Of a stretch of DNA of 64,000 nt, positions 28,888 through 36,533 are shown piece after piece. Under the pieces are notes generated by a model. It was not told the DNA's origin and did not search any database. It saw nothing but the letters and a program-made list of their open reading frames with translations. A program made the translations under genes and the position numbers. The stretch comes from Bacteroidota bacterium (lineage in GTDB: Bacteria > Bacteroidota > Bacteroidia > Chitinophagales > Saprospiraceae). Positions within the stretch are counted from its first letter, which is position 1, and each line of letters opens with the position of its first letter. The stretch is taken from positions 1 to 64,000 of the forward strand of contig JANSWP010000014.1 of NCBI GenBank assembly GCA_024743405.1, in the 5' to 3' direction.

Positions 28888-29106
28888 CTAACAATCACAA
28901 TAATACCAACTATTCAACTCGCTACTCACTTTTTCTAGGTGATTATTGATGGATTCTAAACCTGAAAATTGAGTACCATCCTCTTCCAAAACGACAGAAG
29001 TAATAGATTCATCTATCTCCGATTTGAAGGACAAAGACAGCTGCTTTAATCTGTTTTCTACTTCCTTAGCTTCTTTGTTTTTTTCTGCAAATTTTAAGAG
29101 GAACAT
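28888..29106 (-). CDS. Small acidic protein of unknown function
   Basis: The 72-residue product is helical and charged, with an ESITSVVLEEDGT core, and ends in SWYYCDC. It has an ATG start and lies 57 bp after the beta-barrel gene on the same strand. No family is recognised. The distinctive Cys-Asp-Cys end and its fit in the operon make it more likely real than chance. Confidence 0.5.
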   Translation of the reverse strand: MFLLKFAEKNKEAKEVENRLKQLSLSFKSEIDESITSVVLEEDGTQFSGLESINNHLEKVSSELNSWYYCDC

Positions 29107-29163
29107 AGATTGATAATTTAGAGGTAAATAAAGAAAATTGGAGAATCTCGAAGATTCAATAAT

Positions 29164-30030
29164 TTACTTCAAATCATAAAAAACACCTACCGAATAAGAC
29201 GGTGCTGCTGCAATAATTTCACCACGAAAAGCACCTGCGACGGAAGCCGAAACACCCCATTTTTTGGTTATATAGTAGGCTGCTTCCACTGCGATTCCAG
29301 TGAATTCTGTATTGTTGGCAAATATACTTGTGCTCGTTGTCGTTTCAGCAGTGTCTCCATTTTTAAAGGATTCAACTGCATTTAACCGACCAATTAGCCA
29401 TAATTTTTTATCTAATAAATTAACGCCAGCCTCTACTCCAAATCTAAATTCTTCAGAAAATCCATTGGAACGATTATTAATGCCTACATATCCGCTGGCA
29501 TAAGCTGGCAATTTCCCCACATTGAATCCTAATCCTGCATCGACTTGAAGAATTTGATTGAATTCACCATCGCCTGTTTGAAGATTTTTTAAAGTGCCGC
29601 CAGTATCTTTTCCAGTGGGCAACCCTAAAATTAAGGAGGCAGAAATGGGGATTCGAGCACCAGGTTGTGTCAATCCAAATTTCAATCCCAAATCAAAATC
29701 GCCGATTGAATTGATAGCTTCTCCTTCCACCAAAACATCTTTGGTCGTATTAGAAACCAAATTGTTCATATAGTTTCGACTGAAAAAGGGCGCATTCAAA
29801 ATACCTGTCAATCTATCAGTAAAGCCATATTCGGCATATAGGGTCGTATTGAAGATTCCGGTAGTCACATTGGGGTCAATTTTCCCTGCATCAGTGAAGT
29901 GTTGGTCAAAAACAACCCACCATTCTGATAATTTAAAATAGCCTTTTCCTTTGGGTTGTGGCCATGGGCCGCCAGCAAAAATAGTATTGGAAATAGTGAA
30001 TATGAATATAAATAGGATTAGCTTTTTCAT
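29164..30030 (-). CDS. Outer-membrane beta-barrel protein, transporter-like
   Basis: The 288-residue exported protein has a signal peptide (cleavage near IFAG), many alternating aromatic/polar strands and a C-terminal phenylalanine-containing strand (SYSVGVFYDLK), as in small outer-membrane barrels. GPWPQPKGKGYFKLSEWW near the N-terminus and LILGLPTGKDTGG are reminiscent of transporter-like or phenol-pathway MetA-type barrels in Bacteroidota. It is placed 83 bp after a DM13 lipoprotein and probably forms a unit with it. Cargo unknown. Confidence 0.75.
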   Translation of the reverse strand: MKKLILFIFIFTISNTIFAGGPWPQPKGKGYFKLSEWWVVFDQHFTDAGKIDPNVTTGIFNTTLYAEYGFTDRLTGILNAPFFSRNYMNNLVSNTTKDVLVEGEAINSIGDFDLGLKFGLTQPGARIPISASLILGLPTGKDTGGTLKNLQTGDGEFNQILQVDAGLGFNVGKLPAYASGYVGINNRSNGFSEEFRFGVEAGVNLLDKKLWLIGRLNAVESFKNGDTAETTTSTSIFANNTEFTGIAVEAAYYITKKWGVSASVAGAFRGEIIAAAPSYSVGVFYDLK

Positions 30031-30113
30031 TTTGATTGATACTTAAATAAGGTCTAAATCATCGGGCTAGTTTCCATTTTATGAATATAGCCTGACAATG
30101 AATAGAGTAGATA

Positions 30114-30788
30114 TTATTGAATTTCTCCGTCGCCGACTTTTACATTGAAGGGTTTACAGAAATAGAGCACATATTTGAAGTCATTAATTCCTGTGTTTGG
30201 AATAGTATAACTATGAGCCCCAGAAAAAGTAGCGACTTTCCCAATTTCTAAAGCATTTGAAGTAGTCGTATTATTATTCGTTAGATAAACATACAAACCA
30301 GGTAAAGCGGTAGAGGCTTCATAGTTATTAGCAAATTCTAGTATTAAATCTGACCCATCTTCTTTCAAGGAGAAATCTCCTGTAAGTTTGTAGGAACTTG
30401 TGGTTGCAATCGAGCCTATTTTATCCGTTGAGACAACTATCGTCGTTTCACCTACATGGACTTCAATTTCATCACGGAGGGTGTTGCTTCCATCAGTATA
30501 TTCTACAGAAATAACGGAACTGCCTGGTTGGAGAGCTTCTGCCAAACCATCGTTTGAAATTTGTATAACATTTGGTTGAGAACTTTGCCAAGTTTGAGTA
30601 ATAACTTCTTCCAGCCCCACATTATTCAAATACATAGCTTCAAATTGAAAAGTAGTGCTTTCGGCTATCGTATCGATAGGGTTCGTAATTCGTAAAACAG
30701 GGTCAATGGTGTCGTTTATAAAGTCGTCCTTGATGCAACTCGACAAAGCAATAATCATTAAGCAAGAGAGAAGAGTTATGTTTTTCAT
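30114..30788 (-). CDS. DM13-domain lipoprotein with Ig-like domain
   Basis: The 224-residue lipoprotein (lipobox ALSSC) has a bacterial Ig-like domain at about 30-115 (SQPNVIQISNDGLAEALQPG, typical of Big_2). A DM13-like domain at about 125-224 ends with DFKYVLYFCKPFNVKVGDGE; the single Cys matches the DM13 core cysteine. DM13 domains are thought to take part in redox reactions at the cell surface (family knowledge, not proven). It is upstream of an outer-membrane barrel gene. Confidence 0.8.
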   Translation of the reverse strand: MKNITLLSCLMIIALSSCIKDDFINDTIDPVLRITNPIDTIAESTTFQFEAMYLNNVGLEEVITQTWQSSQPNVIQISNDGLAEALQPGSSVISVEYTDGSNTLRDEIEVHVGETTIVVSTDKIGSIATTSSYKLTGDFSLKEDGSDLILEFANNYEASTALPGLYVYLTNNNTTTSNALEIGKVATFSGAHSYTIPNTGINDFKYVLYFCKPFNVKVGDGEIQ

Positions 30789-31010
30789 CGTTGATTTTTA
30801 GTTGATATTATTTTTTTTGTTCGCCTTTCTGAATGAATTCTTTGGAAAACCATCAATCAAGTTAGCTTGTTGTATCTCGCTTGAAAGACTACTTAGGTGC
30901 ATTTCTGATTTTCCAGAAATTGATGACACAAAGATGCGGGAGAATAAGGGTAAAGAAGATACCGATGTTTCCCGAGGGCTTACCAATTTTTCCCAAGGAA
31001 GGAATAACGG

Positions 31011-31856
31011 TTATGAATCTTTCAACTCTGTCTTAAATTCGGAAGGACTCTGTCCATTCATCTTCTTAAAAAAACGACTAAAATGGGCAGGTTCATCAAA
31101 GCCTAAATCGTAGGCAATTTCACTAGAAGTTTTATCTGTATAGATCAATAATCTTTTGCCCTCCAGAAAAATTCTATCTCTGATGATTTGAAGCGGTGTT
31201 TTATTATGATGTTTTGAAAATAGATTACTTAAGGTCTTGGGCGACTTATTGAGCATGTTGGCGTAATCTTGAACTTGGTGGTGATTTTTGAAATTATTCT
31301 CAACCAATAAGCTATATTCTCGAACTAGGTCATATTCATTGTTTTCAATGGTTTTACTCAAATATTGCTCTTTGCCCAATCGAGTTAGAATAATGATGAG
31401 TCGTTTGAGTAACATTCTCAACATTTCCCCTTGTATATTATCTCGATACTGGAATTCATCTTTAAAGACTTCCAATAACAGTGTAAATTTTCGGATCTCC
31501 ACCTCCGACAATTCAATCAGCAACGATCCACTTACTCCATAAAACAAGAAACCTGCACAAGACACTTCTTTATCGTGATCAACGATGCAATAAAACTCCC
31601 GGTTGTATTGCCATAAAACAACATCTTGAGGCTTCTCAAATCGAAAAGATTGATTAACCATCAAAGACAGAAAACTGTTTTTGGGAAAGTCCATTTCGAT
31701 TTCATCAATGATGACCTTTTGAGTGTCTCCTGTATTCCAAGCCAAGCTTAGCAGAAGATCTTCCTGTTCTTCAAAGAAATTTCTTTGGTAATTGGACTCA
31801 TTGATGATTAAGCGAAATTTGGCTCCAACGGTAGGCTCTTTAAATTCATATTGCAT
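31011..31856 (-). CDS. AraC family transcriptional regulator
   Basis: The 281-residue regulator has an N-terminal cupin-like ligand domain and a C-terminal pair of helix-turn-helix motifs (about 185-281), with the signature EIAYDLGFDEPAHFSRFFKK and a second motif NKSPKTLSNLFSKHH. It is divergent from the aquaglyceroporin gene at 32109 across a 252-bp intergenic region and may control it or the DM13 operon. The ligand is unknown. Confidence 0.9.
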   Translation of the reverse strand: MQYEFKEPTVGAKFRLIINESNYQRNFFEEQEDLLLSLAWNTGDTQKVIIDEIEMDFPKNSFLSLMVNQSFRFEKPQDVVLWQYNREFYCIVDHDKEVSCAGFLFYGVSGSLLIELSEVEIRKFTLLLEVFKDEFQYRDNIQGEMLRMLLKRLIIILTRLGKEQYLSKTIENNEYDLVREYSLLVENNFKNHHQVQDYANMLNKSPKTLSNLFSKHHNKTPLQIIRDRIFLEGKRLLIYTDKTSSEIAYDLGFDEPAHFSRFFKKMNGQSPSEFKTELKDS

Positions 31857-32108
31857 TTGTAATCCTTTTCTTTTAGGTATGATGTGGGTAAACAGATTGG
31901 TTGGAATTTAGTTTTTAGGAAGACTCTAATGGAAAGATTATTTTTAGGCTGAAATATTCTACCTTGAGGATGTTTCCTTTCATCTTTTGGCTCTTTGACA
32001 AAGTTCCTTTGTTTTATTCAAACGGATATCGAATCGGTTTGTGGGAATTAATGGTTTATAAAGAGCCCATGTTTAAAAATTTTTCATCAATTACAAAACG
32101 AAAAAACT

Positions 32109-32903
32109 ATGTCTGATTTTTTAGGCGAAATTATTGGAACGATGCTATTAATTATTCTTGGAAACGGTGTAAATGCCGGGGTGACCTTGAAAAAATCCTA
32201 TGCGGAAAGTGGTGGATGGATTGTCATTACGATAGGTTGGGGATTGGCAGTGACCTTAGGGATTTATGCCGTAGGGAGAATTAGTGGTGCGCATCTTAAT
32301 CCGGCAGTAACACTCGGCTTCGCTTTTTCGGGAGCACACAAATGGACGGAGGTATTACCGTATATCTCTGGTCAATTGATCGGTGCCATTTTGGGAGCTA
32401 CCATCGTTTGGTTACACTATTTACCACATTGGGGAAAAGCCAACGAAGCAGCTTCTCAATTAGGTGTTTTTGCCACAGGTCCTGCTGTTGATTCAAAATG
32501 GTCTAATTTACTGAGTGAGCTGATTGGGACGTTCGTTTTAGTGGCTGGTTTGATGACCATTGGTGCCAATGAATTTACGGAAGGGCTGAATCCACTTGTA
32601 GTAGGCGTTTTAATTGTCGCGATTGGGATGTCTTTGGGTGGAACGACTGGTTATGCCATTAATCCTGCTCGGGATTTAGGTCCTCGAATTGCGCATTTTA
32701 TTTTGCCAATCAAAGGAAAAGGAGACTCGAATTGGAGCTATTCATGGATTCCGATCGTTGGTCCTATTCTTGGGGGCGTATTGGGCGCATTGATGTATCA
32801 ATGGATGTTTGAAGGCGTGACTTCACCTGTTTTGTATGTTTCGCTTGTTTTGACGTTTGGGGTGATCGGTATGGCAGTGAAGGAAAATGGGGCGAAGGCT
32901 TAA
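32109..32903 (+). CDS. glpF: MIP family aquaglyceroporin
   Basis: Channel for glycerol and other small uncharged solutes in the inner membrane. It has two half-helix motifs: NPAVTLG at about residue 66 and NPARDLGPR at about 184. The Asp after the second NPAR is the usual mark of glycerol facilitators rather than strict water channels. It is 264 residues long with six membrane helices. No glycerol kinase gene is adjacent, so the symbol rests on sequence type alone. It is divergent from an AraC regulator. Confidence 0.85.
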   Translation: MSDFLGEIIGTMLLIILGNGVNAGVTLKKSYAESGGWIVITIGWGLAVTLGIYAVGRISGAHLNPAVTLGFAFSGAHKWTEVLPYISGQLIGAILGATIVWLHYLPHWGKANEAASQLGVFATGPAVDSKWSNLLSELIGTFVLVAGLMTIGANEFTEGLNPLVVGVLIVAIGMSLGGTTGYAINPARDLGPRIAHFILPIKGKGDSNWSYSWIPIVGPILGGVLGALMYQWMFEGVTSPVLYVSLVLTFGVIGMAVKENGAKA

Positions 32904-32914
32904 AATGAAAATAT

Positions 32915-32950
32915 TAGCGGGCATCTTCAAAAAGTAAGATGCCCGCTAAT
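32915..32950. terminator. Terminator between the aquaglyceroporin gene and a sorting-domain remnant
   Basis: TTAGCGGGCATCTT and its reverse complement form a stem of about 14 bp with a short A-rich loop, just after the aquaglyceroporin stop and before the convergent remnant. The coordinates of the right arm are approximate. Confidence 0.7.
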
Positions 32951-32961
32951 CTAAAGGTTAT

Positions 32962-33219
32962 TTATTCCTTAATGATCTTTGATTCAAACAATCTTCCTTC
33001 TTGATTGATTTGGATAAAATACATTCCATTAGGTAAATCAGAGATATCTAATTCTTGCTTGGATAAGATTAAAGATTGAACCTGTTTACCCATATTATCA
33101 AATATTTTGATCGTTGCGCCTTCTAGTTCTTCTCCTACAATCTCCAATTCTCCAGAAGTCGGATTTGGAAAGATTTGAATCTGATTTTCGTTTCTAAAAT
33201 CCACCCTTACCACAATCAC
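32962..33219 (-). pseudogene. Orphan T9SS type A sorting domain, gene remnant
   Basis: The 85-residue frame consists almost entirely of a T9SS sorting domain (IQIFPNPTSGELEIVGEELE, then LPNGMYFIQINQEG, then FESKIIKE). There is no signal peptide or passenger: the frame opens at a GTG and an in-frame stop lies just upstream. A sorting domain without a secreted passenger cannot work alone, so this is probably the 3' end of a decayed secreted-protein gene. Confidence 0.65.
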
Positions 33220-33370
33220 TTCATGGTTTTATGTTTGGATAAAAAAATTAGTAATCATAAATTGATCGCTTTAAATCCCGCGTTTTCGGATACCTATCGC
33301 GATGAGATATGCAGTATTATTTGTTGCCTCATCCCTTAGTGATGTGGCAAATGTAGGAGATGAAAACGAC

Positions 33371-34387
33371 TCACTCATCCAGCCTATACCTACTCAATGC
33401 CCACTCCAGCCGCTGCCGGATTCTTGTCCTCAGTCTTTCTGGTTTCAAGACCGTCATGCTTTCCCCAAATCCTAAAATCTCTCGTTCTAATTCAAAATTA
33501 ATTTGCACCGCAAGTGATATAATTATGCCATCATCATTTTGTTCAAGTACTTTTTGAGAAGGGTGAATCGGTTTGGTAATGACATAGGGCGCATTACTTT
33601 TATCTACAAAAATTTGAATTTCTTGGGGTTGCCCATTTTCGGTAATCGTCACACCAACGACTTGATTGAAATAATTTTTGAGGTCATATTTTTGATTTAC
33701 TTGAAATGGTAAATCCGTTGTTTTTAATTCTTGTATTCGATCTAAAGCTAAAATCAATAAATTTGGGACGTTCTCAGGAACGCCTATAACAAACCACCGG
33801 TTTCGATATTCTTTTAATAAATATGGATAAAAATTAAAGGTAGAGGACATTCGAGCTCTGAAGGATTGATAGGTCAATTCGAGGGTTTGTTTTTTCAAAA
33901 CGGCTTTATAAATATCGTCCAAATAATCCAACCCACGAAGGTTTTCGTTCTTCTCAAAGTCAATCACGGATTCTGTTTGAGTCTTGCTTGAATAGACCTT
34001 GTCTTCCAACTTTTGAACCATGCCGTCCAACTCTCGAAAATGAGAAAACCCTTTGAATTGCTTCAGGATTTCCACTACTTCCATCAGCTGGTTAAGGTCC
34101 TGATCTGTCAGGGGAATATTCGTAATGCTGTATTCTTTATCCTCATAAGTATAATACTTTCGTTCGACAACAATAATCGGTGCATTATAGCCCAATTTGT
34201 CCGACCGCATTATTTGAATATCTGCTTGAACGGTACGTTTACTCACGCCTTTGTCGATTCCTTCATATTCATAAAGAGCATCCGAACAAGCATCAATGAG
34301 GTCATTTAGTGTCCATTTTCGAAAGCGATTCTGAAGGCAATTGTCGATTGTTCTAAAGCGAATCAGCGCATTTCTATTGACTGGCAT
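33371..34387 (-). CDS. WYL-domain transcriptional regulator
   Basis: The 338-residue regulator has an N-terminal HTH-type region (NRFRKWTLNDLIDACSDAL, then VSKRTVQADIQIMR) and a WYL domain at about 160-230 (LELTYQSFRA, then FYPYLLKEYRNRWFVIGV), followed by the WCX extension. WYL proteins sense nucleotides or other ligands and often regulate defence or DNA-damage genes, but no such gene is adjacent. The frame extends to 34435; the ATG at 34387 (PVNRNALIRF) fits the family. A palindromic repeat lies about 97 bp upstream. Confidence 0.88.
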   Translation of the reverse strand: MPVNRNALIRFRTIDNCLQNRFRKWTLNDLIDACSDALYEYEGIDKGVSKRTVQADIQIMRSDKLGYNAPIIVVERKYYTYEDKEYSITNIPLTDQDLNQLMEVVEILKQFKGFSHFRELDGMVQKLEDKVYSSKTQTESVIDFEKNENLRGLDYLDDIYKAVLKKQTLELTYQSFRARMSSTFNFYPYLLKEYRNRWFVIGVPENVPNLLILALDRIQELKTTDLPFQVNQKYDLKNYFNQVVGVTITENGQPQEIQIFVDKSNAPYVITKPIHPSQKVLEQNDDGIIISLAVQINFELEREILGFGESMTVLKPERLRTRIRQRLEWALSRYRLDE

Positions 34388-34483
34388 TTTTTGAATTGTA
34401 ATTTTAAAAATGGCAAAATAAAAATTACTACGCACAGTAATTGCGTTTCAGATTGGAACTTTGTCTTAGAAATGTTCATTAAG

Positions 34484-34648
34484 TAGACTTTATTCTAAAA
34501 AAGATTGTATGGCTAAAAATTAGTCTTTTGTCTTCACTCTTCGTCACGTACTCACCTTAATAGCTATGGCTATTAGGTTCCGTGTGTTTCTCGATTGAAA
34601 ACAAAATCCATTTTTTTAATCTCATAAATCCTTTTAGAATAAAGTCTA
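34484..34648. repeat. Structured palindromic repeat, family 1, copy 4
   Basis: The outer 17-bp arms are perfect inverted repeats: TAGACTTTATTCTAAAA at 34484-34500 and its complement at 34632-34648. The centre has the family core AATAGC, TATG, GCTATT at 34559-34574. On the minus strand gagaaacacacggaacc precedes the core and aaggtgagta follows it, as in the other copies. It occupies most of the gene-free interval 34436-34703. Confidence 0.75.
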
Positions 34649-34703
34649 GTACTCGGAGAAGATCAAAAGGATAATAAGATTTTGTATAGCATTACATTTT
34701 GAT

Positions 34704-34737
34704 GCCCCTTTGGAACCTTCGTTCTGAAGGGGCTTTT
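34704..34737 (+). terminator. Terminator-like hairpin upstream of the coiled-coil membrane protein
   Basis: GCCCCTT at 34704-34710 pairs with AAGGGGC at 34727-34733, followed by a T run. No obvious gene ends just before it, so it may close a short transcript from the repeat region. Nothing else is seen between it and 34889. Confidence 0.55.
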
Positions 34738-34888
34738 GTTATAAAAAATGACTGTAGAGCTGCAATACAAAAATCCTTTGTATGACCAAAACCAAGACTT
34801 ATTTGGTCGAATTTGGGTGGCGTTTTTACTTCTAAATTTATAAATTGCGGCTATAATTTTTTTTCAAAACCCTTGAAACAATATAAAA

Positions 34889-35644
34889 ATGCAGTATGAA
34901 ATCAAGGAAAGAACGCTTGAGGTTAACATAGGGAGTCTAAAGGTAGACATTCCTCTTTCGGCTGACATGCCAGATGCCTTAACCAAGGAGCTTAGCGGGT
35001 ATTCTTTTCCATCTTCCATTATTTTTGCTGTCGGCGCTTTGTTTGGTCTTTTAATGATCGGTTTTATCGAGGTATTCGGATATACTTTTTTCATTTTGAT
35101 GATTATTGCGATTTCCTTAATGACCATTGGGTCCATCATTTACGTAAAAAAAGCGTATCAAAAAAAAGTTGACAATTTGATTTCAGACTTAGAATCTGAC
35201 CAAGAATTTCTAATTGCCAAAGAGTTAGGCTATACAAAAAATATGATTTTAGCTGAGGAAGAAAAACTAGAGAAATTGATAAGTGCGAAGGAAAAAACAG
35301 AATTATTATTAGAAGGAAGCGGCGCTAATGAATTCAATGAAAAGGAGTTAAAGAACTACCATGAGACGTTGGATCATCTGAGGCTACGGATTAATTTGAG
35401 AAGTTCTAAAATCGAGTTTTTTGAAAAATACCTGAGACGGATCAAATTATGTCAGGCAGTGAATATTGCAGAAGAAGCTATTCTTTTAGATTATGATGAA
35501 GAAAAGGACGAAATGAGTCCATCTGCTTTAAATGCGGACAGAGTAAAGCATGAAATACTCACCTTAAAACCACTATCTGATCAAATGAAATTATGTGAAT
35601 CCGAATTGTTAGCAAAGGAATTGATTAAGGAATTGCAAATGTAA
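34889..35644 (+). CDS. Membrane protein with long coiled coil, unknown
   Basis: The 251-residue protein has two adjacent membrane helices at about 43-85 (IIFAVGALFGLLMIGFIEVF and FFILMIIAISLMTIGSIIYV). A cytoplasmic domain of about 160 residues follows, rich in Glu, Lys and Leu with heptad character (EEEKLEKLISAKEKTELLLE). No family recognised. It ends 18 bp before the convergent methyltransferase. Confidence 0.65.
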   Translation: MQYEIKERTLEVNIGSLKVDIPLSADMPDALTKELSGYSFPSSIIFAVGALFGLLMIGFIEVFGYTFFILMIIAISLMTIGSIIYVKKAYQKKVDNLISDLESDQEFLIAKELGYTKNMILAEEEKLEKLISAKEKTELLLEGSGANEFNEKELKNYHETLDHLRLRINLRSSKIEFFEKYLRRIKLCQAVNIAEEAILLDYDEEKDEMSPSALNADRVKHEILTLKPLSDQMKLCESELLAKELIKELQM

Positions 35645-35662
35645 ACAGAGTCTTCATTCAAG

Positions 35663-36430
35663 CTAAAACTGACGGATAATTTTCATTCCGATACAGTCCC
35701 ATTGTATTTTATTACCGTTCTTATCCAATGGTTCAAATACTAACCAATCCTTCTTTATGAGATCTATTTGAAAACCAATGATTTGTAATTGTCTTTGAAG
35801 TTTTTTTAAGGGAAAGAATATTTCCCAATGCTGTTTTTTCTGAAAATTTAAAGGACTTACAAAAATCAATGTTCCGCCAGTCTTTAAGACTCGATTCATT
35901 TCCTGAAAAGCTTTTAAAGGATCTTCTAACCGATCAATTAAAAAGCTAGAAAAAAGGACATCTAAACTATCATTTTCAAAAGGCAAATTTTCTGCTTTGG
36001 CTAATCCAAAATGTAAATTGGCTAAAGTATGACCGGCTAAAATTACACGATCAAAACCATGGTCTGACCAGTCCAGTTCGATCTTCTTTTCTTCTACCCA
36101 AAACGTATTCGCTTGCTTCAACATTTGATAGCTAAAGTCGATACCATGATATTGGTTATTTGGATTTTGAATCGCCAATTCACCAATCATTCGTCCAACG
36201 CCACATCCAATTTCTGCTATTTTTAAACCTGTTTTAGTAGGGATTTGTGAGCGGATAAAATCCAATATGGATTGGAAAGGATAAGCTCCCCAAAATTCAT
36301 CAGCAAGGTGAATGGCAGTTTGACGGAGTACCATTTCGTGGTAGCGTTCATAAGGATCTGCGCGGAATTCTGATTCCGTTTTATCGTGAAAGAAAGGAAT
36401 TTTACGACGGCATTTGATTGGGTCTTTCAT
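35663..36430 (-). CDS. Class I SAM-dependent methyltransferase
   Basis: The 255-residue enzyme has motif I IAEIGCGVGRMIGELA (about 72-87), acidic motif II HGIDFSYQM, and post-motifs LPFENDSLDVLFSSF and LKTGGTLIFVSPLN. The N-terminal ADPYERYHEMVL element and the low similarity to rRNA or quinone methyltransferases leave the substrate open. The last codons coincide with a 30-bp string repeated near 1229. Confidence 0.82.
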   Translation of the reverse strand: MKDPIKCRRKIPFFHDKTESEFRADPYERYHEMVLRQTAIHLADEFWGAYPFQSILDFIRSQIPTKTGLKIAEIGCGVGRMIGELAIQNPNNQYHGIDFSYQMLKQANTFWVEEKKIELDWSDHGFDRVILAGHTLANLHFGLAKAENLPFENDSLDVLFSSFLIDRLEDPLKAFQEMNRVLKTGGTLIFVSPLNFQKKQHWEIFFPLKKLQRQLQIIGFQIDLIKKDWLVFEPLDKNGNKIQWDCIGMKIIRQF

Positions 36431-36467
36431 TGCGTCGAAATTAATGATTTTTGAAAGCCTTCAATTA

Positions 36468-36504
36468 AAAAACGGGAAAGATTCCTGAAATCTTTCCCGT
36501 TTTT
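36468..36504. terminator. Bidirectional terminator after the DUF5916 gene
   Basis: AAAAACGGGAAAGATT pairs with AATCTTTCCCGTTTTT around a 5-nt loop, with T runs on both strands. It lies 30 bp past the DUF5916 stop. Confidence 0.85.
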
Positions 36505-36533
36505 GCGAACTGCCAACTGGAATTAACTAGTGC

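Noticed and set aside
33371-34387. Anti-phage defence system controlled by the WYL regulator
   Set aside because: WYL proteins often accompany such systems, but the neighbours here (aquaglyceroporin, coiled-coil membrane protein, methyltransferase) show no nuclease, reverse transcriptase or other effector.
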